The translations under genes and the position numbers were made by a program. A stretch of 64,000 nucleotides of DNA. Source: Pelagomonas calceolata (Eukaryota > Sar > Pelagophyceae > Pelagomonadales > Pelagomonadaceae). The notes beneath the pieces were generated by a model, which saw only the letters and a program-made list of their open reading frames with translations, ran no database searches and was not told the DNA's origin. This document shows, in pieces, positions 1 through 8,987 of this stretch. Positions within the stretch are counted from its first letter, which is position 1, and every line of letters begins with the position of its first letter. The DNA lies in NCBI GenBank assembly GCA_918797485.1, contig CAKKNE010000005.1, positions 372,001 through 436,000 of the forward strand. Direction: 5' to 3'.

Positions 1-1
1 A

Positions 2-946
2 GTAGCGTTGACGCCCGCCGCCGCGTCGCTGGGCGTGGCGGCGTTGGCCCTGTGCCGGTTCGGCTTCGGCGTCGCCTCGGGCCCGGCGTTGCCCGCCTCT
101 CTGGCCGTCGTGAGTTCCCAGCCGGACGCCGACTCACGAGCAAAGGGCATCGCGACCGTCCTGTGCGGCTTCAACGTGGGCTCGGCCGCCGGGTTACTCT
201 CCGCCGCGGCTCTATTAACGTTGCTCGGCTGGCGGACGCTGTCGGTCGTGGCCGGTGGTTTAGGCGCTGTCGTGGCTCTATACGCGCTGACGCAGACCAC
301 AGAACAAACCACAACCATACAAACGACAAAAAAACCAATAAAATTCACAAAAAGCTTCCCATTCCAACTTGCAGCTTTAACCCACGTCCACAACTGCATC
401 AACTGGAGCTTCTTCGTGATGCAGGCGTGGCTGCCCACTTACTTTGCAACAGAGCTCGGGCTCGACATGAAATCATCAGCGTTGTTCTCGGCGCTACCTT
501 TCGCGACGATGGCCCTCGGGTCGTTAGTGTCCGGCCAAGCATCGGCCGCTCTGTTACGGCGGATGGCTCCGTTCGAGGTGCGCAAGCGGATGGTCGCGCT
601 GTCGTCGATCGTGCCCGCGTGCGCGTTACTCGCGCTGTCCTACGTCAAGAGCCCAGCGACGGCTCTTGTACTGTTAGTGACCGCTCTCGGGGCCCACTCC
701 TTTTCCTCGGCTGGTTTGCACGCCCATGTGACCGACGTCGCTCCGACCGCTTCAGGGCGGATCCTTGGGTTTACCAATACCGTGGGCGTGTTGGTGGGCA
801 TTGTCGCGAACGTGGCCACGGGACGGGTCCTGGACGCGACGGGCTCCTTCAAAGCGGTGTTTGCGCTCACGGCGGCGATTTATTTATCGGAAGTGATCGC
901 GTTCTTCGGGTTCGTGCGGGCCGGGCCGCTCGTGGCGGAGGACTAG
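2..946 (+). CDS. MFS transporter, SLC17/anion-symporter-like, 3' part
   Basis: The frame is open at the left window edge, so the gene begins upstream and only about 314 C-terminal residues are seen. They hold roughly eight hydrophobic segments in MFS spacing. A central loop rich in Thr/Lys (about residues 97-118) separates two six-helix halves. The second half has features of the SLC17/ANTR group: an INWSFFVMQAWLPTYF-type helix, a conserved Gly-rich TNTVGVLVGIVANVATG helix, and a short acidic tail (VAED). Family members move inorganic phosphate, organic anions or glutamate at plasma, plastid or vesicle membranes; the substrate cannot be told here. The neighbour OTU gene converges on it with about 100 nt between stops. 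Family assignment is fairly sure, substrate unknown. Confidence 0.8.
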   Translation, partial: VALTPAAASLGVAALALCRFGFGVASGPALPASLAVVSSQPDADSRAKGIATVLCGFNVGSAAGLLSAAALLTLLGWRTLSVVAGGLGAVVALYALTQTTEQTTTIQTTKKPIKFTKSFPFQLAALTHVHNCINWSFFVMQAWLPTYFATELGLDMKSSALFSALPFATMALGSLVSGQASAALLRRMAPFEVRKRMVALSSIVPACALLALSYVKSPATALVLLVTALGAHSFSSAGLHAHVTDVAPTASGRILGFTNTVGVLVGIVANVATGRVLDATGSFKAVFALTAAIYLSEVIAFFGFVRAGPLVAED

Positions 947-1046
947 TAAGTTTTCTATCTGTTACAAGCGCTCTGGCTGTTCCCCCATACGCCATCGACG
1001 CGCAGTGCCAGCAATGCCAGTGGCACACGTTACACACAGTCTCCTC

Positions 1047-1871
1047 TTACGGCCTAAGCGGCTCCGTCGAGTTGTAGTGCTCGCCGAGCGCGTAGTAGTC
1101 CCGGTGGTAGGTCACGACGAGCTCCTCACCTTCACCGTCCCCCATGCGCAGCGGCGCGCTATCCCGAGAATAGACGACGATCGGCCTATTCAGAGCCCGC
1201 GCGAGCGCCAGGACCTCGGGCTGGCCGCCCCACTCGGCGCTGCTCCTTACCTTAGCGCAGTGGTCTCCGAAGCTCGCATCCTCAATAAACGGCGCGAAGT
1301 CACTTTCGTGGGACTCCATGAAAGAAGCGCAAGTCTCCCTTATTGATGTATAGGTCGACCCGCTCTGGTCCGCGACGGCGCGGTACAAGCAGTGGCCGTC
1401 GGCGGCCACGTCCTTTATTTTACGATTGATTTCCACGAGTTTTTTGGAAATGGCCTCGCATTCTTTTTTTCTCTCGGAATTCCGTCGGACCTCCTCGGCC
1501 TCGATGGCGTCCGCTTGGGCCTTGGCGCTGTCAGTCTTGGCCCTCGCTTCTCTCTTAGACTTCTTCTTCGCCGCTTTCGCAAGTTTCTTCGCCCTCTGCC
1601 TCTCCTCCTCCTCGCGCCGCTTCGCGGCCGCGTCTTCCACCACAACCGGTTCTTCCACTGTGGCCGCGTCGTCGCCGCCCTCAAGGTCCTCCAACTCCTC
1701 GTGGTGCCTATACCGCAAATCGGACTCCTCCTGCTGCAGCGCGAACTCGATCTGCTTGAGTTTTTTTTTCGAGGCTCCTTGCCGCTGCGTTTCTGCTCGC
1801 TCTCTGAATTCTCTCCACTCCTCCTCGTGTTTTGCTTCGAGTTCTGCTAGTGCTTCGGCCTGGGCGGCCAT
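1047..1871 (-). CDS. OTU-family cysteine protease (OTUD6-like deubiquitinase)
   Basis: Predicted 274 aa. The first ~150 residues are highly charged coiled coil (Glu/Lys/Arg rich), as in OTUD6-type enzymes. The C-terminal half is an OTU domain starting at DGHCLYRAV, with Asp158, the nucleophile Cys161 and the catalytic His265 in GEHYNS near the C-terminus. OTU proteases remove ubiquitin from proteins in the cytosol. I chose the ATG at 1871 (MAAQAEALAELEAK) because it opens the coiled coil; the frame runs further upstream to 2048 but that part looks like leader DNA. A copy of the recurrent palindromic promoter motif (2067-2086) lies 196 nt upstream. The frame is intact, with no intron evident. 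Confidence 0.88.
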   Translation of the reverse strand: MAAQAEALAELEAKHEEEWREFRERAETQRQGASKKKLKQIEFALQQEESDLRYRHHEELEDLEGGDDAATVEEPVVVEDAAAKRREEEERQRAKKLAKAAKKKSKREARAKTDSAKAQADAIEAEEVRRNSERKKECEAISKKLVEINRKIKDVAADGHCLYRAVADQSGSTYTSIRETCASFMESHESDFAPFIEDASFGDHCAKVRSSAEWGGQPEVLALARALNRPIVVYSRDSAPLRMGDGEGEELVVTYHRDYYALGEHYNSTEPLRP

Positions 1872-2066
1872 TTGTTTTGTTTTGCGCACCGCGACGACGT
1901 CTCTGAGAGCGACGCTCTCTGTGTGAGCTACCCAGCCAGCGGTGCTCTCTGCAGCGACGGTTGATCGATGCTCGCAGCAGCGGTCGTTATGAGTTGTAGT
2001 CTTGCAGAGCGGCCGCGTTAGCACCAATTGCAAGCTGTACCGCTGCAAAGACTTAGTGGAGCTTTT

Positions 2067-2086
2067 GCTAGTGTCTTACCGCTAGC
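2067..2086. promoter_or_regulatory. Recurrent GCTAG...CTAGC promoter motif, copy 1
   Basis: A 20-nt sequence with inverted ends GCTAG and CTAGC around TGTCTTACCG. It lies in the 1872-2494 divergent gap, 196 nt upstream of the OTU gene and about 410 nt upstream of the Cys-rich gene. I see nothing else defined in this 623-nt gap. It matches seven other clear copies in this window. Confidence 0.6.
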
Positions 2087-2494
2087 GTTAACGATTTGTC
2101 AAGCCGGTGCAGGGGATTGCGGCTCGCAGTGGCTCCTGGTCTCTGTACGCCCACCCTCCATGCCCGCGACCGCACGTAGTAAGTGCCGGCCGCGGCCGCC
2201 GCGGCGTCATCGTTGTGCCCGACACGCGCCTTCGCCTCAACCGAAGAAAGTAGGGCTGGCATCAGTGCTGCTTGCATTCAGCCGCTCTACTCGATCGTGC
2301 GACTGTTGATCGCCAATACCCGCACGAGAACGCGTCGATTGAGTCTGAATGCGGTGAAAAACAGCGCTCGGAGCCGGAATCCCTAGGAGAGTCTTAAGTA
2401 ACTGAAAGCCGACGACTCCGAGACCCTGAACTCGATTTCTGAACAATGGGCGGCTGGGTACAGGTCGTGAACGAATCGAGCCTGATCCTAATCA

Positions 2495-3248
2495 ATGGCT
2501 GTCTTTGCTGCAACGCCTCGCTCTACGCGGATTTTCCTGAGTCTCGCGGCCGCGTCCGAAGTCAGTTCCGCGGCGACGACGTCGGCCATGACGCATCGCG
2601 GCAAATGCACTGGCGCGCGCCGCGACGCTGAGGCCCCGACGCCGTCGACGCGTCGCGGCGTCGCCGCCGTCGCGACAAAGAAACGCCGCAGGTGCTGCGG
2701 GGCGTCCTGCAAGGGCGAGCTCTGCTGCTGCGTCAAGCGTTGCTGTTTCAAGGCCGGCGTGCCGCCGCTCACGTGTTGCGAGTCGTTCGTCGACAAGGAG
2801 GTCTGCTGCCAGTGCGGTCTGTGTTGTTGCGCGCTCGGCTGTAAGTGTCCGTCGACGTGCATCAAGCACCAGGGCCAGTGCTGTTGCGTCGTGAATAACA
2901 TCGCGTGTCCGTGCGACGAGGAGGTCCCGCTGACGTGCGCCCTCTGCTTTTTCGCGTGCCACCCCGTCGGGGCCCGGCGTCCATCGCTCCCGCGACTCGC
3001 CGCTCACGCGACGTCCCCCGCAGCACTGCGGTATCTGCGTGCGCACGAACGCGCACTGGCCGTACCACCGCGCGCCCGGCGGCGCGCCGCCCGCGATCGA
3101 GGTGATGGACGGGAAAGAGGAGGTCTTCGTCGTCGAGGCGCAGCCCGGCAGCGTGTCGGCGGTCGCGTCCCTCGAGTCGCTCGACGTCGTCGACAAGTTG
3201 CCGGACAGCGTCGCCACGCCGTTCGCGATGGACGTTATGGAACGCTAG
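2495..3248 (+). CDS. Cysteine-rich protein of unknown function (one probable intron)
   Basis: The protein starts with a hydrophobic, signal-like stretch (MAVFAATPRSTRIFLSLAAA), then a basic linker and a region with about 30 cysteines in CC, CCC and CxC clusters (about residues 68-160). The upstream frame turns to low-quality Arg-rich sequence after ACHP, while another frame from 3024 continues the Cys pattern (HCGICV) and ends in a sensible acidic tail. A GT-AG intron at 2966-3023 (58 nt) joins them in phase 0, giving about 231 aa; this is my inference. An alternative start is the Met at 2588. No family was recognised with certainty; the CC-rich pattern is loosely like PLAC8 or metal-binding proteins. 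Confidence 0.6.
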
Positions 3249-3360
3249 ACGTCGAAAACAAATCCGTCGTCCCCGCCGGCCTTCGCGGCCGTCGACCAGA
3301 CCCACCAACCCTCCCGACCCCTCCCTCCCACCTCTCCCTCATGTAAAAGTTAAAATATTC

Positions 3361-3382
3361 CTAGTGTCTTACTGCCGCTAGC
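3361..3382. promoter_or_regulatory. Recurrent GCTAG...CTAGC promoter motif, copy 2
   Basis: Reads CTAGTGTCTTAC then TGCCGCTAGC. It lies 141 nt upstream of the chosen start of the GT8-like gene, between that gene and the Cys-rich gene that precedes it on the same strand. Same core (TGTCTTAC) as copy 1. Confidence 0.6.
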
Positions 3383-3522
3383 TCCGCTTTTTGGCTGGTG
3401 ATTTTTTTTTTGGCTGCCTCATTGGCCAACACGCTGTGCTGCGTTGCAGGACAAGCATTTCTTCGGTACTCATCAGTTTTCGAGCACTGGTGCAAGAGCT
3501 GCTGGATTCAGCGTGTGCACAG

Positions 3523-4605
3523 ATGCTGCGCTGCACCGTCCTAGCGGCAGTCGTCGCAACAGCGACCGCCGGCGCGCGCGACGCCTGGCAGGCCTCGCTG
3601 CAAAGCAGTAAGAGGGACCGGCCGCCCCCCAGATCTCCGATCTGGGACAAGTCCTTCCGCTGCGTCATCAACGGCAAAAACGCGTCGACGAACGCCTACG
3701 CCGTGGTGTTGGGTCCCATCTCCGAGGAGCGGAAGTATTCCAAGTGGGTATATCCTATCTTAGCGCTGAAGGCCGCTTTGCACAAACGCGGATCGCGCGC
3801 GGACGTCCTCGCGCTCCTAGCTCTGGAAGAAGACAAGGAACACCATCGCATGCTTCCTGGGGAGGAAGCCATGCTCCGAAAGGCCGGTGTGCGGTACCGC
3901 TACGTTCCAAAACCTAGAATAAGAGGCTTCCACATGGGCCACTACAAATTGTGGGCCTGGCAGCACACGGAGTACCGCCGAATACAAGTCTTGGATGCGG
4001 ACGTCCTGCCGCTCGTAAATATGGACGCGCTGTTCGACCTGCCGATAGCATCTCCATTTGTCGGCTGCCCGGGCAAGGATAGTGTCTTAAACGCGGGCTG
4101 GTTCTCGCTGACACCGGACTGCGAGACCTTCAAGCGCATGACGGACCTGCTCTGGTACCGCGGCATGCGCCGGCCGCGGCAGTGGGACATCTCGAAAGGC
4201 TGGGGCGTGCCGATGCCGGCCTGGACGAACGCTCTTGGGAGAGAAATGAACACCGGCTGGGACTTCTTCGACGCCCGGGGCAACCAGGGCCACATGTACG
4301 CCTACTTTAGGTTTTTTGCGCGGGATCTGGTGCTCTTCTACCCGTCGCAAGTGGTCCGTTATTCATTATCGAGGGAGGTCGTCGTTTCTACGATGGGCGA
4401 CGGCTCGGACCTCTCGCAAAAGGTCTGGGCGGCGTTCCCCTGCCCCTTCGTCCGCAAGGAGGCGCCTCCACCATTAGCGTATTACCACTTCACGGGCAAC
4501 AAAAAACCCTGGTCGAAGTACGACCCCTCCAATTCGAAATTCGCGGAGTGGTACGCGGCGCTGGGCGAGGCCGGCGTCGACCCGTCGGTCCTTTTTGCTG
4601 AGTAA
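3523..4605 (+). CDS. GT8/glycogenin-like glycosyltransferase, secretory
   Basis: 360 aa from the ATG at 3523, chosen because it opens a signal peptide (MLRCTVLAAVVATATAGARD). The frame upstream to 3391 has no plausible protein. The catalytic domain carries a GT-A fold signature: LDADVL (DxD-type metal/nucleotide-sugar site, about residues 156-161), NAGWFSL downstream, and a C-terminal HFTGNKKPW motif typical of GT8 members (glycogenin, PGSIP/GUX). Such enzymes transfer sugars from UDP- or GDP-sugars in the Golgi lumen or start glycogen-like chains. The signal peptide argues for a Golgi/ER role in cell-wall or glycoprotein synthesis. It has a single exon. The donor sugar is unknown. Confidence 0.85.
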   Translation: MLRCTVLAAVVATATAGARDAWQASLQSSKRDRPPPRSPIWDKSFRCVINGKNASTNAYAVVLGPISEERKYSKWVYPILALKAALHKRGSRADVLALLALEEDKEHHRMLPGEEAMLRKAGVRYRYVPKPRIRGFHMGHYKLWAWQHTEYRRIQVLDADVLPLVNMDALFDLPIASPFVGCPGKDSVLNAGWFSLTPDCETFKRMTDLLWYRGMRRPRQWDISKGWGVPMPAWTNALGREMNTGWDFFDARGNQGHMYAYFRFFARDLVLFYPSQVVRYSLSREVVVSTMGDGSDLSQKVWAAFPCPFVRKEAPPPLAYYHFTGNKKPWSKYDPSNSKFAEWYAALGEAGVDPSVLFAE

Positions 4606-4694
4606 TTGTTTGTTGTGAGACGCAGTCCTAATGAGGGCCGGCCAGCGCAGCGACATCACGGCGTGGAGGCAAGAAAATCATAAACACAACGTTC

Positions 4695-5507
4695 TTACGC
4701 CGCCGGGCGCCGCGCCCGCACCCACCAGACCGTCTCGCCCTCCCGCCTCCACACTAGAGCGCTCTTCGACGACGCGCGCGCGTCGAGGCGCCAGCCCGCG
4801 TCGACGTCGACGTCGCGCTCGCCGCTCACGACGACGTCCAGGAGCCGCGGGTCGTATCGGCGCGATTCGGGCCCCCACGACAGGCGGCCGCCGGCCGTGC
4901 GCCAGACCTTGCCCGCCTCCGCCAGGGCCCGCTTCGCGTCGGGGCACGCCGCGGCCGCCTCCCTCAGGAGCAAAAGCGCGTCGTCCTCGTACCCGAGGGC
5001 GCGCGCGCGCTCGAAGCACGTCGCGGCGCCGGCGCGGTCGCCGCGCGCCTCGAGCATCCGCCCGCGCCGCATCTGCCAGGGCGCCTCGTCCTCCGGTTCC
5101 ACGCAACCGCCCTTTACGAGTGCCTCGATGGCGCACCGCACCGGGTGGATCGGGATGAGTTCGCCGACCATCATGTCGTTGGTCGCCGGCGACCGGCCGA
5201 CGACGACGCGGTTCGTCGTGTCGAGCCAGCGCGTGATCGCTTCTCGCTCGTAGAGGCGGCCGTCGGGCGCGACGACGGGGTCGACGAAAAGCTCGAGCGT
5301 GATGGGGCAGCGGTGCTCCTCGAGCTGCGATCGCAGAGCCGCGTCGACGCGCGCGCGCTTGTTGGGCTCTTCCGGCGCCGCGTCGACGCGCGCGCGCTTG
5401 TTGGGCACTGGCGACGTGCTGGTTTCTTGTGATAGTTGCGGCGCAGCCTCCGCGCGCGCACGCTTGTTGGTCTGTAGAGACGACGATGGTGCCTTGCGCG
5501 TCGTCAT
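4695..5507 (-). CDS. U-box domain protein (putative E3 ubiquitin ligase)
   Basis: About 270 aa from the Met at 5507 (MTTRKAPSS); the frame is open to a Met at 5603, so the start is uncertain. The N-terminal third has three or four short repeats of the type NKRAR(V/A)DAAPE, basic and possibly nuclear. A U-box follows: CPITLELFVDPVVAPDGRLY-type core, then REAITRWLD. U-boxes bind E2 enzymes and promote ubiquitin transfer. The C-terminal half has short helical repeats (LEARGDRAGAATCFERARALG, TPR-like) and a Trp-rich tail. It is a single exon whose 3' end faces the GT8 gene's stop 89 nt away. Confidence 0.82.
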   Translation of the reverse strand: MTTRKAPSSSLQTNKRARAEAAPQLSQETSTSPVPNKRARVDAAPEEPNKRARVDAALRSQLEEHRCPITLELFVDPVVAPDGRLYEREAITRWLDTTNRVVVGRSPATNDMMVGELIPIHPVRCAIEALVKGGCVEPEDEAPWQMRRGRMLEARGDRAGAATCFERARALGYEDDALLLLREAAAACPDAKRALAEAGKVWRTAGGRLSWGPESRRYDPRLLDVVVSGERDVDVDAGWRLDARASSKSALVWRREGETVWWVRARRPAA

Positions 5508-5874
5508 GGCTGCGGTCACTGCGTCGCGCGGACTGCGCGTCGACGGCGTTTTTGCTGCGCGCGGTTGCGGAGGCCAGCTATGCTGCCAGCTGAGTGCGCT
5601 CAACTGCAGTCCTCTCGCCGTAACTCGCGCAGCGCTGCGAGAGTACGCGCTGCAGCGCTAGACAAGGACGAATGGCAACTTCTCCTGCGCTTGCAGATGC
5701 CGGAGTGGCCGGCTTTCAGGAACTGCAGCCTTCGTCAGGCTGCTCTTCCAGTTGGCCAATTGGCCATTCTGGCGATATCTTGGTTTGAAGCGGAAGACTC
5801 GTGAGTGCCCTCTACAAGGGCTGATGACAGCTCTAAACCCGCAAGCGAAAATAACGGATAACTAGATACCACAA
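5508..5874. other. Intergenic gap
   Basis: A 367-nt stretch upstream of the U-box gene and downstream of the CRAL-TRIO gene. It may include the first codons of the U-box gene if the 5603 Met is used. I see no RNA gene or clear copy of the recurrent motif. The string GGTTTGAAGCGGAAGAC near 5782 resembles GGTTCGAAGCTGAAGAC near 15493, but two partial matches are too few to name. Confidence 0.4.
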
Positions 5875-8598
5875 TTACCCCTCACCGGAATCCGACGCCT
5901 CGCCGAGCGACGGCGACGAATCAACATCGTCCAGCCCCTGCGAACACTTCTCGACGACCCACTTTCTCAAAGCCAGCTCCTCGGGCGCCTCCCCGACCTC
6001 GCAGTCGTCGTCGCCCCCGAACGCTCGAGGCAAGTCCCGGGGGTCGACGAGCTCCCGCAACGTCGAAGCGTAGTCCGACCTTAACACAGTCACCTTGGCG
6101 CGGACCTGCGGTTCCAGCAAAGGCGACACGATGGACCAGACCACCCCAAAGGCCGCCGGCGCGTTAATCACGATGGTCCGCCACACGCGCTCCGGCGAGT
6201 GCCTGTTCACCGCACCTACCAAGTTAAAGTACTTCAGGCAGCTCCCCCCACAGTCCCCGAGACCCACATTGCGGCAGTCGATGATCTTCAGAAAGTACCC
6301 GCCGGGATCGAGCGGCCTTCGACCAACCTCGTCCACATCATCCAACAAAGTAGCGTAGGTCCAGCACGCGACGAAATGCATATGTTCTACGATATCTTCT
6401 ATGGAAACGCCCTCGTCAATAAGTTGTCGGAACGTAGCATTCGGTCTATCGATGACTTCGTAGGAGCAGAGGTGTCCTTTTCTGTCCCTTTTATGTAAGA
6501 AATGGATATGTCGCCGTTTAATAGCTTCGAAGTGGGGCTGCGGCCTTAGTTGGACCTCCCTCGGATGGTTCCGTTGCCTCCATACCGTAGTTTCGGCCCA
6601 GCGCCGCCGCGCTTCATCTTTATCGCCTCGCACAGCCAACAAGAATCTTCGAGGTACGTCCGCCGGTAGCGGGATGGAGGCCCTTGCACAAGCCTCCCTC
6701 GCTAGTCGCGCGTCCTCGCTCTCCGGCTTGTCTTCTTCTTCATCACTTACGTCGGACTGGCGCCAGCGCCAGTCCACCAAGCGGACGTCGACGCAGCCGC
6801 CCTTGCTCCGCGCGTAGCGTAAAGCTGAACAGGGCTCCTCGTCGTCGACCTCCGCCGCGGCCGCGGCCAACGCGAAGACGATGAATACTAGAAATGCGAG
6901 ACCCAGCAACGACCCGAGCGACGCCTTGAGGTGGTAGGCGCCGTGTTCCTTCACTAACATCAGACTCCTTCCGAGGAAGTAGCGCCGTATCAAATGCACC
7001 AGAAGCAGCACCGACGCCATCGATGCGATCGATTCGGCGGCGGGCCGGCCGACGTAAGGTTCGAGAAGCGACGCGAGGCCGCGCGCGGGCTCCTTTACCA
7101 AATCGGAGGCACTTCGAGCGAGCACAGCGGCCCAGCGCGGCACGGCGGCGCCGTCGTCGTTCTTGGACGCCTCCAGTAGAACAGAAGCGTCGACGGCCAC
7201 CAGCACCTCCAAATTCGAGTCGTCCGTGTCCTCTTGCTCTTCGGTCTCGACCGACGCCCAGAAGGCGCTTCTCGACACTTTTGCCGCGGCGATGGCGTGT
7301 TCCGCCGACGACGGCGCGCCGAGCCCCCTCCTATGGTCGTGGTGGGCTCTTCGCACCAAATCCCCAACATCCAGGTCGACGGCCGCACCGCAGATCCAAT
7401 CTCGCTTTCATCGAGCGACAGTCGACTCGTAACGGCCTTCTCCAGCCGTAGGCGTCCGTCTCCCTTGACAGCAACGTCTCCTTGTTCCTCGCATCCACTA
7501 GGGTAGCTAAACAGAGGTCGTGGCCCCGCGCTCGCGCGTCGAGCCGAGCCACGGCCCGCAGAGCCCGATCGCGCGCGCGAGCCACGGCTCGTAACCACGC
7601 GAGGCACTCCCTTGCGGAAGACGCTCTGAGTTCTACAGTCTTCGACGCATCCAAACCTCCTAAAGCAAAGCACCGATGATGTAAGGGTGGCGCGTCCACC
7701 CCGGCCTCGCCGTGTCTGAGGATAGAGAGGATGTCCGTGACGTGGACGTGGTGCAGTAACCGCCCGTCACTTTCGTTCACGGGGTCGAACACCAGCAAGG
7801 ATAAATGTGTGAGTAACACGTGCGCGGGGACCCACGCGCCGTTCCTTAAACAGTCCAGGCGGCCTCGCCGCGTGACGCCGGGCAGCGACCTGCGTGGACA
7901 TCAAATTTTACGTTGTCTCGCCTCATGAGATCACGTCGCCGCGACGCCATCGCCGCGACGCCATCGCCGCGACGGCGTTACGGCGCCTTCCTCCTGGATC
8001 ACCGCGTCGACCTCCACGCCATCGACGCGACACCTGCTCACCGCTCGACGGAACCAGCGCGGCCACGCCTGGTTGATTTCCACACCGGCAGCGACTGCGG
8101 GTCGCCCAGAGGATACACCCGTCGTTGCGACGTGACCGAATCTCTATTGAAGAGGCCCCTTTGTACAGGAGCTCTATCAGCTGTGGTCCAGGGGCCCTTT
8201 TTGTCGAGCTCGAGGAAACTCCTCACGGCCTTCTGGCAGGCTAGAGGGAGGTCATCCGTCCTTCTTGTCAACAACTGGAGCCACGCGTCCAGCTGTTGGG
8301 ACTGGTCTGAAGCTTGTCTTGGCGTCGGCCGCAAGCCTAATCTTTGACCCCGAATCTGCTTCGGGAAGCGATCCCTCGCCGCATATAAAACACCACCATC
8401 ATCCCGCAACCGCTCGTGCAACCGCCGGCACTGCTCGTAGGTCACGCCCAACGTTCTTTCGGTCGGACCGCTCGACGCCCGGACGACGAACGTCGCGACC
8501 GTGCCGTTGACGGCGTAGCGCTCGACGCGCGCCTCGATGGATGTCGTTTCTTCTTCTTTCGGCGACTGGGGCTCGGCTTCGAGGAAGCGCGCTTCCAT
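5875..8598 (-). CDS. PX-PH-transmembrane-CRAL-TRIO (Sec14-like) protein, at least three exons
   Basis: Exon 1 (8598-8096) encodes a PX domain with the phosphoinositide-site features RFPKQ and a following LDAWLQLLTRR helix. An introner (7890-8095) separates it from exon 2, which starts LPGVTRRGRLD and is a PH-like domain (to about 7480). The frame then changes within 7280-7440, implying a second intron whose exact sites I could not fix; that stretch contains ACACGCCATCGCCGCG. The last exon (from about 7300) has two hydrophobic segments (near 7000 and 6880) and a CRAL-TRIO lipid-binding domain (HFVACWTYATLL, GGYFLKIIDCRNVG, NLVGAVNRHSPERV, INAPAAFGVVWSIV). PX, PH and CRAL-TRIO all bind phosphoinositides or lipids, so a membrane-anchored lipid transfer or signalling role is likely. 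The overall gene is confident, the exon map partial. Confidence 0.78.
7890..8087 (-). mobile_element. Introner element IE-B (intron in PX-PH-CRAL-TRIO gene)
   Basis: A 198-nt element with terminal inverted repeats: left end CTGCGTGGACATCAA, right end TTGATTTCCACACCG. It is flanked by a perfect 8-nt target duplication GCAGCGAC (7882-7889 and 8088-8095). On the coding (-) strand, splicing from the GT inside one duplication copy (8095-8094) to the AG at the inner edge of the other repeat removes 7890-8095 and restores the pre-insertion reading frame (PQSLPGVTRRG). Internally it has two tandem copies of GACGCCATCGCCGC and a later CACGCCATCGACGCGAC word shared with IE-A and IE-C. It lacks part of their right half, so it is an older or different subtype. 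Confidence 0.85.
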
Positions 8599-8762
8599 CC
8601 GTCTTTGGCAGCTTTGTGGCTGCTCCTGATCTAGCCCCGTGCCGCAGCTTTTCTTCGTCCAGACCGCTTCGTGTGATTGATAAGGTGATGAAACCTGCTC
8701 GCCAGCGTCTGAGGAGCGCTTGCGGCACAGATCTCGGCGCGAAACTGCAAATTCGATGCGTA

Positions 8763-8786
8763 GCTAGCGGTCAGTAAGACACTAGC
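8763..8786. promoter_or_regulatory. Recurrent GCTAG...CTAGC promoter motif, copy 3
   Basis: Reads GCTAGCGGTCA then GTAAGACACTAGC, in the 8599-8987 divergent gap (389 nt). It sits 165 nt from the PX-gene start and 202 nt from the start at 8988, so it could serve both promoters. Nothing else was recognised in the gap. Confidence 0.65.
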
Positions 8787-8987
8787 AAGGCAAGCATTCA
8801 CGGCATACACTTGTCAAAAGCGCTCCCCGTCGCCTTGACATTGTTGATTGTTCGCTTTATGTAAGGTGATCGCGCCAGCCATCTCTCGACGAGAGTACGA
8901 CGCCTGAACTCAATCAATTTGTCTCTTCTCTTCCTGGTAAATATTTGCACCAGCACTTGTTGCTGAGCACACTGAAACGTTATCACC

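Noticed and set aside
1424-1440. ATTGATTTCCACGAG inside the OTU gene resembling an introner end
   Set aside because: It lies in intact coding sequence (LVEINRKI) with no partner end or duplication.
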